A stretch of 19,866 bases of DNA from positions 1-19,866 of the forward strand of contig JAEORN010000193.1 in the NCBI GenBank assembly GCA_016840825.1, given 5' to 3'. Shown in pieces: positions 15,529 to 19,866 of this stretch. Every line of letters begins with the position of its first letter. Positions within the stretch are counted from its first letter, which is position 1. Below the pieces are notes generated by a model that worked only from the letters and a program-made list of their open reading frames with translations, had not been told where the DNA came from and made no database searches. Origin of the DNA: Candidatus Thorarchaeota archaeon. Lineage in GTDB: Archaea; Asgardarchaeota; Thorarchaeia; Thorarchaeales; Thorarchaeaceae. Made by a program: the position numbers and the translations under genes.

Positions 15529-15849
15529 CTAGGTTGTCTTCATGAACTCCTCGAATAACTGCTCTAGATCATCCTCATCCAGTCCTAATGGTACAATGCC
15601 TACATCATGTGACCTATACTTTCCGAAATAATAGAGCATTAGTGTGCCAAAAGAAAACTCACAAGCTACAAGGGAAAGAAAGAAGACAGCCATTATCCAA
15701 GGTTCTGGTTCTTGAACATCTGCATAGAATGCATCTTGGGGCAGTAATGAACCCACCAAGCTTGAGTTCAATAGCAGACCCGAAGCAGTTGGAACAAACC
15801 CAACAATCAAGAAACATGTGAATAAGACTACTGATATCGCTCTCTTCAT
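15529..15849 (-). CDS. Small membrane protein with N-terminal signal/anchor, 106 aa
   Basis: No family recognised. The N-terminus MKRAISVVLFTCFLIVGFVP is a typical signal peptide or anchor with a possible cleavage site after TASG. An exposed loop of about 27 residues follows (QDAFYADVQEPEPW), then a second helix (IMAVFFLSLVACEFSFGTLMLYYFG). The acidic C-terminal tail (LDEDDLEQLFEEFMK) would be cytoplasmic. Its stop lies 3 bp from that of the convergent Cys/His-rich gene. A perfect hairpin lies just upstream of its start. Confidence 0.65.
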   Translation of the reverse strand: MKRAISVVLFTCFLIVGFVPTASGLLLNSSLVGSLLPQDAFYADVQEPEPWIMAVFFLSLVACEFSFGTLMLYYFGKYRSHDVGIVPLGLDEDDLEQLFEEFMKTT

Positions 15850-15863
15850 GATCCCAAACCACA

Positions 15864-15883
15864 GGATAGGAATACTCCTATCC
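15864..15883 (-). promoter_or_regulatory. Perfect inverted repeat upstream of the 106-aa gene
   Basis: GGATAGGA (15864-15871) and TCCTATCC (15876-15883) form a perfect 8-bp dyad with a 4-nt spacer, 14 bp ahead of the minus-strand ATG at 15849. The position suits an operator or 5'-leader hairpin rather than a terminator. No T-tract follows on either strand. Confidence 0.4.
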
Positions 15884-15901
15884 GATTAATGAGATTCTTC
15901 G

Positions 15902-15917
15902 TGTGCGAAAAAGCACA
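15902..15917 (-). terminator. Short hairpin 3' of the membrane methyltransferase gene
   Basis: TGTGC and GCACA pair (5 bp) around a six-base loop that reads TTTTTC on the minus strand, about 20 bp past the stop at 15938. It could mark the transcript end. The evidence is weak. Confidence 0.3.
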
Positions 15918-15937
15918 TCGATTCTTATCAGAGATGG

Positions 15938-16522
15938 CTACTTTTTGAGTTTGGGAATAATGAAACCAACGTGCTTCTTGTATTCCAAATACTCCTCGCC
16001 ATAGTGGATTATCAATTTTCGTTCCTCGAAGTAGGCTCCAATTAGTGTATATCCACTTAACGAGAGGGCAAATACTATGACACTAGGAAATGGGTATACA
16101 AATATCAAACCAAGTAACAATAGAATGGTAGCAAGATAAAGGGGATGGCGAATGCGACCATACAGTCCTTCTGTTATTAGCTCTGGTTTCCTGTCCGTCC
16201 GCATGTCAGCAACTGTGCTTACTGAAATTACTCTAGATGCCATTGCGGCAACAGCTCCACCTAAGACGAAGAACAGAATCCCAAGGATAAAGAGGAGTGG
16301 ATTCACTGCTTCAGGAGTGATAATGAAATAGAACCAATCCCAGAACCACATAGCTAGAAAGGGAAGGAGAATTCCAATAATACTTGTGAAGGTAAAAATC
16401 CGAGAATAGCCTTCTTTTCCCCATCTGTCAATAATACGTTCCTTTACAGATAGCTTAGATAGGCCACTATGCTGAAGACCGAAGATTGTGGCTCCCAATA
16501 CGATGATGATATACTCTAGCAT
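15938..16522 (-). CDS. ICMT/NnrU-type membrane methyltransferase family protein
   Basis: A 194-residue membrane protein with about five helices. The C-terminal half holds the signature of isoprenylcysteine carboxyl methyltransferase and phospholipid methyltransferase relatives: TEGLYGRIRHPLYLATILLL (RHPxY at about 125-129) and GAYFEERKLIIHYGEEYLEY with a paired acidic motif, which together bind SAM. The N-terminal FGLQHSGLS resembles the H-S motif of the NnrU/MddA-like branch. The substrate could be a lipid, an isoprenoid or a small thiol; sequence alone does not decide. It starts at ATG 16522 with a TATA element about 21 bp upstream, so the message is probably leaderless, and it is divergent from the next gene. 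Confidence 0.85.
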   Translation of the reverse strand: MLEYIIIVLGATIFGLQHSGLSKLSVKERIIDRWGKEGYSRIFTFTSIIGILLPFLAMWFWDWFYFIITPEAVNPLLFILGILFFVLGGAVAAMASRVISVSTVADMRTDRKPELITEGLYGRIRHPLYLATILLLLGLIFVYPFPSVIVFALSLSGYTLIGAYFEERKLIIHYGEEYLEYKKHVGFIIPKLKK

Positions 16523-16538
16523 ATTTTCGCCTCGTCAA

Positions 16539-16547
16539 GTTATAACA
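16539..16547 (-). promoter_or_regulatory. TATA box of the membrane methyltransferase gene
   Basis: GTTATAACT on the minus strand is centred about 21 bp before the ATG at 16522, the spacing expected for a leaderless archaeal transcript. Confidence 0.4.
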
Positions 16548-16573
16548 TAAGTTGTTAGTTTGTTACCAAAATC

Positions 16574-16623
16574 TTATAAGAAACTATTGTTAATTAAACA
16601 TTGTTAAGTATTATGATTGGGTG
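16574..16623 (+). promoter_or_regulatory. TATA box and Shine-Dalgarno of the 188-aa protein gene
   Basis: TTATAA at 16574-16579 would direct a start near 16602, and GGGTG at 16619-16623 lies 8 nt before ATG 16632. The ribosome-binding site decides for this ATG over the upstream in-frame TTG at 16617. Confidence 0.45.
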
Positions 16624-16631
16624 TTTCGAAA

Positions 16632-17198
16632 ATGGCAGAGATACCAGCTAACAAATTCAAAGTAATGGAAATGTGGAAAGACACGATGGTCACCGTCAAA
16701 GATGGTGATGATAAGAAGAAGATTGATGCGGTACAATATCAGATACGTTACAAGGTTGGTGAAGGTGCCGCAAAACGCTTTGTGGATCATGGGTCGGGCA
16801 TGCATGAGATGACTGAGAAGACAATCTACTTCACACCTACAATTCACAAAATGATGGAGGAACCCTTCCATTATGATGGGAGTACAGTCGAGCAAATAGT
16901 AGGGGAGAGTCAAACTGAGAATACCAAGGATCTTTCAAGAGTATCTTTCTGTGGGGATCACGAATTAGTGGAAATTTCATTTGAAAGTCCTGGAGTCGAA
17001 TGCTGTGCAATGACTAAGGAAGAAGCAGACAAGCACGGAGTGCCACTACAGTTCCTATCGGGTTATCTTCTTGGTAGAGGTGATAACATGCTGAAAGTCG
17101 CATTGACCAAAACTGTTGTTGAGAACGGTGTTGTCTACTATGAGAACATACATGTAATCCCTGAAGGAGCAATAAAGACCCTTCAATGTCTGGAGTGA
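16632..17198 (+). CDS. Unrecognised soluble protein, 188 aa
   Basis: No family recognised. The protein starts MAEIPANKFKVMEMWKDTMV and is a soluble alpha/beta protein rich in charged residues, with a strand-rich C-terminal half (LVEISFESPGVECCAM; MLKVALTKTVVENGVVYYEN). It contains a CC pair at about 122 and ends QCLE before TGA. Histidines in DHGSGMHEM and TIHKMMEEPFHYDG might bind a ligand. There is no signal peptide or membrane helix. It has its own promoter. The next gene downstream, past a GC-rich structured element, is tfb. Confidence 0.75.
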   Translation: MAEIPANKFKVMEMWKDTMVTVKDGDDKKKIDAVQYQIRYKVGEGAAKRFVDHGSGMHEMTEKTIYFTPTIHKMMEEPFHYDGSTVEQIVGESQTENTKDLSRVSFCGDHELVEISFESPGVECCAMTKEEADKHGVPLQFLSGYLLGRGDNMLKVALTKTVVENGVVYYENIHVIPEGAIKTLQCLE

Positions 17199-17214
17199 TA
17201 CATCTTACAAACAA

Positions 17215-17306
17215 GGCGGGTGCTCTGATTCATCTCCCTGTTCCAGCTGCCCCTACACGGCTGGACTTCCTTTCGCTGGCAGCACCCGCCTGACCCTCTT
17301 TTTTTT
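17215..17306 (+). terminator. GC-rich structured element with T8 tract (large terminator or ncRNA)
   Basis: GGCGGGTGCT (17215-17224) pairs perfectly with AGCACCCGCC (17281-17290) over 10 bp. Inside, CCAGCTG (17243-17249) and CGGCTGG (17258-17264) form a 7-bp stem with an 8-nt loop. Alternative pairings exist: CCAGC with GCTGG at 17275-17279, and GCTGCC with GGCAGC at 17278-17283. A run of eight T follows at 17299-17306. The element is visibly more GC-rich than its surroundings. It is much larger than the other terminators here, which leaves open a structured RNA or processed 3' UTR. The minus-strand copy has purine-rich loops, so orientation is not settled; the T8 tract favours the plus strand. 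Confidence 0.5.
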
Positions 17307-17344
17307 AACAATTGTTTGATTGAAATTGGACTAAAAACAAAGAA

Positions 17345-17352
17345 TTATATAC
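17345..17352 (+). promoter_or_regulatory. TATA box of tfb
   Basis: TTATATAC is a consensus-like TATA element. Start of transcription would fall near 17375, leaving an unusually long leader of about 90 nt rich in GCG/CGC words (GCGCTTGCGAACGCG), which could fold. Confidence 0.5.
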
Positions 17353-17450
17353 TCAAAAATTAGCGCTTGCGAACGCGTTTCCTTTCGTTAACCATTTTGT
17401 GGCAAAGTTTGGCGGAACATGCGGGCAGCCAAAGACGAGTAGGACGCGAT

Positions 17451-17458
17451 AGGTGATC
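17451..17458 (+). promoter_or_regulatory. Strong Shine-Dalgarno deciding the tfb start
   Basis: AGGTGATC matches the archaeal anti-Shine-Dalgarno almost completely and lies 6 nt before ATG 17465. The in-frame GTG at 17453 lies inside this site and is therefore not the start. Confidence 0.7.
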
Positions 17459-17464
17459 AATAAA

Positions 17465-18409
17465 ATGGCGAAACCAGTCCGTGCGCTAAGTGACAGACAA
17501 CAAGGCGCTTTTGTTTGCTCCTCTTGCGGAGGCACCGATTTTTACGAAGACATGACGCGCGGAGAAAGCATCTGTACAACCTGCGGATGTGTTCTTTCCG
17601 ACCGAATAGTAGATTCCGGCCCAGAGTGGAGAGCTTTTACTGCAGAAGAAAGGAATTCAAGGGCTCGAACAGGATCTCCGATGACTCTTACAATGGCAGA
17701 TAAGGGTCTAGCAACTACAATTGGTTGGAGCGATAAAGATGCTAATGGCAGATCGATAGCAGCAAGCAATCGTGCAGCGATTTACAGAATGCGAAAGTGG
17801 CAGATTAGAACACTGGTTCACAGTTCTCAGCACCGGAATCTCAGCATTGCTATGAGTGAGATGGACAGACTCTCATCTCAGCTTGGCGTTCCGAGCGAAA
17901 CGAAGGAGACTGCCGCACTGATATACAGAAAGGCTCTTAGCAAGAGACTTGTTCGCGGTAGGAGCATTGAAGGAATGGTTGCAGCTTCCATTTATCTCTC
18001 CTGTAGGATTCACAAGATTCCTAGACAACTCGATGAGATTGTCACAGAAGCAAAGGTGAATCGAAAGGAGCTTGGTCAATGTGTACGACTTGTGTTACGC
18101 AATGTTCCAATAAAGGTACCAATTCCATCAGCAAATGACCTAATGCCTAGGATATCTGCAGATCTCGCATTAGATGGCAGGACTGTTCAATGTGCGATGA
18201 ATATCATTAATGACGCCCGTGAGCGCGGAATCACTGCAGGTAAGGACCCTGGTGGTCTTGCAGCTGCGGCACTCTATATTGCAGGGATCATCGAGAACGA
18301 TCGACGAACTCAGCGAGAAATTGCTGAAGCAGCAAATGTGACAGAAGTGACCGTAAGAAACCGCTACAAGGACTTGGCAACAAGTCTGCAAATTACGATT
18401 CGACCATAG
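17465..18409 (+). CDS. tfb: Transcription initiation factor IIB (TFB)
   Basis: A 314-residue archaeal TFIIB homologue that bridges TBP-bound TATA DNA and RNA polymerase. The N-terminal zinc ribbon uses C18, C21, C37 and C40 (VCSSCGG, ICTTCGC). The B-reader/linker region follows with VDSGPEWRAFTAEERNSRAR at about 49-68. Two cyclin-like repeats follow: about 115-205, containing AALIYRKALSKRLVRGRSIEG and ASIYLSCRIHKIPRQLDEI, and about 215-305, containing AAALYIAGIIENDRRTQREIAEAANVTEVTVRNRYKDL with the helix-turn-helix that contacts the BRE. Length and domain order are normal. It is monocistronic, with a hairpin terminator that overlaps its stop codon. Confidence 0.97.
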   Translation: MAKPVRALSDRQQGAFVCSSCGGTDFYEDMTRGESICTTCGCVLSDRIVDSGPEWRAFTAEERNSRARTGSPMTLTMADKGLATTIGWSDKDANGRSIAASNRAAIYRMRKWQIRTLVHSSQHRNLSIAMSEMDRLSSQLGVPSETKETAALIYRKALSKRLVRGRSIEGMVAASIYLSCRIHKIPRQLDEIVTEAKVNRKELGQCVRLVLRNVPIKVPIPSANDLMPRISADLALDGRTVQCAMNIINDARERGITAGKDPGGLAAAALYIAGIIENDRRTQREIAEAANVTEVTVRNRYKDLATSLQITIRP

Positions 18410-18443
18410 TGGGAGATATCTCCCACTTGGATTCTCTTTTTTT
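18408..18443 (+). terminator. tfb terminator: perfect palindrome plus T7 tract
   Basis: A perfect 20-bp palindrome (left half AGTGGGAGAT at 18408-18417, right half at 18418-18427) begins within the TAG stop of tfb, and T7 follows at 18437-18443. A fully base-paired palindrome leaves no loop, so a few central pairs must open in RNA. Confidence 0.65.
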
Positions 18444-18497
18444 CATATTGCTTTGATTCTAACTCTTTTAGGCTGAAATGTGTCTTACAATAACACA

Positions 18498-19244
18498 ATG
18501 ACTCAATATCTTCTAGTACTCTGTGGAATTCCTTCAAGTGGAAAGACGACTCTAGCCACAAAATTGTTAGAATACCTTAGCACTGAGCTAGAAGTAAAGC
18601 TAGTTAGCACAGATAAATGGAGAGACGATACCTACTATTCTGATTTCACTCCAGAGAAAGAGAACGAGGTCCGAGAGAAAGCATTGGCAGAAACAAGGAT
18701 GCACATCTCAGAAGGACTAACTGTTATTCATGATGACACGAACTACTACGCTAGCATGCGTCACGAGTTGTATATTCTGGCTATGGAAAGCGAATATTGT
18801 TTCGGAATTATCCATGTAGATGTTCCGTTACAGGTTGCCACGAAATGGAACAATCTGAGAGATAGACCACTTCCAGAAGAGGTCATTACCAGAATCCATG
18901 AACGATTTGATATCCCGGGTTCGAAATATGCATGGGATAAGCCATTGGAAACCATTAATCCCTCAAAAAGAAAACCTGAGGAAATGTTACCAAAAATAGT
19001 CAAGAGAATGAAGAAGCTAGAACCACTAGAATTCCCCAAGAAAGCGATCCCTGGATATGCAGAATTCTACGATAAGCTAACTCGCCAAATTGTGAATAAA
19101 TTCCTAAGGGAATCGAAGGATATGAGAGAGAATTCAATGGTTTCAGAAATAAGAAAGGAAGTGCTACAATTGGCGATTAGTGGTAATATGACCACTGACG
19201 ATGTTGAGCAGATGCTCCACATGAGATTAGAAGAATTGAAATGA
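18498..19244 (+). CDS. pstK: O-phosphoseryl-tRNA(Sec) kinase (PSTK)
   Basis: PSTK phosphorylates Ser-tRNA(Sec) with ATP to give Sep-tRNA(Sec), which SepSecS then converts to Sec-tRNA(Sec). The 248-residue product has the P-loop CGIPSSGKTTLA at about 9-20, the catalytic/phosphate region STDKW, the PSTK signature HDDTNYYASMRHEL, the RxxxR-type lid NLRDRPLP, and FDIPGSKYAWDKP, matching the archaeal family pattern KFDxPGxKYxWDxP. Its helical C-terminal domain binds the tRNA D arm in known structures. I chose ATG 18498 because the P-loop then sits at the normal distance; a GTG at 18480 is also in frame. A TATA-like CTTTTAGG lies about 30 bp before this ATG, suggesting a near-leaderless message. 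The related KTI12 family is less likely given the DDTNYYxSMR motif and the adjacent tRNA-Sec. Confidence 0.95.
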   Translation: MTQYLLVLCGIPSSGKTTLATKLLEYLSTELEVKLVSTDKWRDDTYYSDFTPEKENEVREKALAETRMHISEGLTVIHDDTNYYASMRHELYILAMESEYCFGIIHVDVPLQVATKWNNLRDRPLPEEVITRIHERFDIPGSKYAWDKPLETINPSKRKPEEMLPKIVKRMKKLEPLEFPKKAIPGYAEFYDKLTRQIVNKFLRESKDMRENSMVSEIRKEVLQLAISGNMTTDDVEQMLHMRLEELK

Positions 19245-19245
19245 A

Positions 19246-19336
19246 TGGCGGCTCCTCAAGAGAATCGAACTCTAATCGCTTGCACGATCATGGGTTTGAA
19301 GCCCACGGCTCGGGACCACCCGCGCTATGAAGAGCC
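19246..19336 (-). tRNA. selC: Selenocysteine tRNA (anticodon UCA)
   Basis: Read on the minus strand, the 91-nt gene folds fully. The acceptor stem has 9 bp (GGCTCTTCA with TGAGGAGCC, one G-T pair). U8-A9 follow. The D stem has 7 positions (GCGCGGG with CCCGAGC, one G-A mismatch) and a 4-nt loop, TGGT. The anticodon stem has 6 bp and its loop is CTTCAAA, anticodon TCA. The variable arm has ATCG/CGAT plus a T-G pair closing a GCAA tetraloop. The T stem has 4 bp (AGAG/CTCT) with loop TTCGATT. Discriminator G73 and an encoded CCA complete it. The 9/4 acceptor/T layout and long D stem are the archaeal/eukaryal tRNA-Sec form. G2-C71 and C3-G70, reported determinants for archaeal PSTK, are present. 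Its 3' end lies 1 nt past the stop of the convergent PSTK gene. Confidence 0.97.
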
Positions 19337-19367
19337 TCAGGTGTTTTGGCCTGTGTCAACCTATTGA

Positions 19368-19376
19368 ACTTAAACC
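19368..19376 (-). promoter_or_regulatory. TATA-like box of tRNA-Sec
   Basis: GGTTTAAGT on the minus strand is centred about 36 bp upstream of tRNA position 1, compatible with a short 5' leader. It lies in the 54-bp gap after the upstream minus-strand gene, so tRNA-Sec could also be co-transcribed with that gene. Confidence 0.35.
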
Positions 19377-19390
19377 TTCGGTGTTGACAA

Positions 19391-19866
19391 CTAGATGTAC
19401 CGTTTTATTACATCGATAGTTTCTTGTTTCCATTCCACACTCTTCTTTGCCAGTGCAGTGGCAAGATCACCAGGGAGGGGCTCATCCCTTGGTAGCTTCT
19501 CAATCTGAGATAGCCACCCGCTTGTATGCAGTGTTATGGGATGAAGATTTTCACCCTCAGTAGCCTTGATCATCATTTCTCTTCCATGAGCGACTTGATA
19601 ATAGACCTCAGTGAGAGGTTGCTTCTTCAAAATCATATGAATCAAACGATCCCAACATGTCTTGGCGACCAATGCGCGTCTGACTCGACTCTTTTGGTTG
19701 GTACCCAAGACACGATACTTGTCAAGAGACGACTTGATGTCTGTAGATAGTGATTCCAGATATGCCTGCAATTCTTCTTCGTTCTGTCCATGAACTTTTA
19801 CCTGTATGTTTGATTTCTCTCCTACAACAGAGATATCAACCTCCCTTGAGGTGTTCTCAGTTCTGA
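19391..19866 (-). CDS. Unrecognised protein, C-terminal part (5' end beyond window)
   Basis: The minus-strand frame is open from the right edge to TAG at 19391-19393, so about 157 C-terminal residues of a longer protein are seen. The visible part starts with a strand-like segment (EVDISVVGEKSNIQVKVHG) and then becomes helical and charged (EEELQAYLESLSTDIKSSLD; QKSRVRRALVAKTCWDRLIH). It ends WKQETIDVIKRYI. There are no membrane helices or known motifs. It lies upstream of tRNA-Sec on the same strand, 54 bp away, so the two may share a transcript; no link to selenium metabolism can be shown. Confidence 0.65.
   Translation of the reverse strand, partial: RTENTSREVDISVVGEKSNIQVKVHGQNEEELQAYLESLSTDIKSSLDKYRVLGTNQKSRVRRALVAKTCWDRLIHMILKKQPLTEVYYQVAHGREMMIKATEGENLHPITLHTSGWLSQIEKLPRDEPLPGDLATALAKKSVEWKQETIDVIKRYI

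Noticed and set aside
17187..17228. Possible CxxU at the end of the 188-aa protein: TGT CTG GAG TGA, with the GC-rich hairpin downstream as a SECIS
   Set aside because: Reading through UGA adds only nine codons before another TGA at 17226, which lies inside the hairpin. The hairpin has large pyrimidine-rich internal loops and no GAA/A or k-turn SECIS core on the plus strand.
17215..17290. Minus-strand copy containing GAAAGGAAGTCC, reminiscent of the RNase P CR-I or the SRP RNA loop
   Set aside because: The word matches neither consensus exactly, the element is only 76 nt, and the other conserved regions of those RNAs are absent.
1..19866. CRISPR arrays, insertion sequences, integrases or attachment sites
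   Set aside because: No spaced direct-repeat array, transposase or integrase motif, or tRNA-flanked duplication was seen. The tRNA-Sec 3' end shows no repeated copy in the window.

Overview
This is archaeal DNA. The window encodes a TFIIB-type initiation factor (TFB), an archaeal/eukaryal-type leucyl-tRNA synthetase, a winged-helix regulator paired with a small membrane protein, and A/T-rich TATA-like boxes and GGTG-type ribosome-binding sites ahead of several genes. The most diagnostic part is at the right end: a complete selenocysteine tRNA (anticodon UCA, 9-bp acceptor stem, 4-bp T stem, long D stem, long variable arm) next to the gene for O-phosphoseryl-tRNA(Sec) kinase (PSTK). Selenocysteine-using archaea are few (Methanococcales, Methanopyrus, some Asgard lineages). 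No methanogenesis gene is visible and the rest of the gene content does not look methanogen-like, so I infer an Asgard archaeon, without proof from a marker phylogeny.

Layout. 1-2.3 kb: the 3' part of a DUF362 protein gene, a convergent NAD-dependent epimerase/dehydratase, and a small membrane-protein gene interrupted by an in-frame UGA. 2.4-5.5 kb (minus strand): a wHTH/membrane-protein operon, a DUF885 metallopeptidase and an unrecognised 133-residue protein. 5.6-7.5 kb (plus): a flavodoxin-fold FMN reductase and an M24 'pita-bread' protein with creatinase-like rather than peptidase-like residues. 7.5-9.7 kb: an EamA transporter and a divergent seven-or-so-TM membrane protein. 9.8-12.7 kb (minus): leuS, followed by about 340 bp without a convincing gene. 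13.05-15.5 kb (plus): a small winged-helix-like protein, a SAM-methyltransferase-like protein, an aspartoacylase/succinylglutamate-desuccinylase-fold protein that has lost its catalytic residues, and an overlapping small Cys/His-rich protein. 15.5-16.5 kb (minus): a small secreted or anchored membrane protein and an ICMT/NnrU-type membrane methyltransferase. 16.6-18.4 kb (plus): an unrecognised soluble protein, a GC-rich structured element ending in a T8 tract, then tfb with its own TATA box, roughly 90-nt leader and near-perfect Shine-Dalgarno. 18.5-19.9 kb: PSTK (plus), tRNA-Sec (minus) starting 1 nt beyond the PSTK stop, and the 3' part of an unknown gene that runs off the right edge.

Most genes are single housekeeping or accessory units rather than one pathway. 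The clear functional link is PSTK with its substrate tRNA-Sec: SerRS charges the tRNA with serine, PSTK phosphorylates it, and SepSecS (not in this window) converts it to Sec-tRNA. Because the organism must then decode some UGA codons as Sec, I checked visible ORF ends and breaks for recoding. Only the UGA at 2042-2044 interrupts an otherwise continuous frame, and no convincing SECIS follows it. Hairpins sit in several intergenic gaps, some with T-tracts and several between convergent genes, and probably act as terminators. TTG start codons are common (epimerase, FMN reductase, leuS, methyltransferase-like gene).
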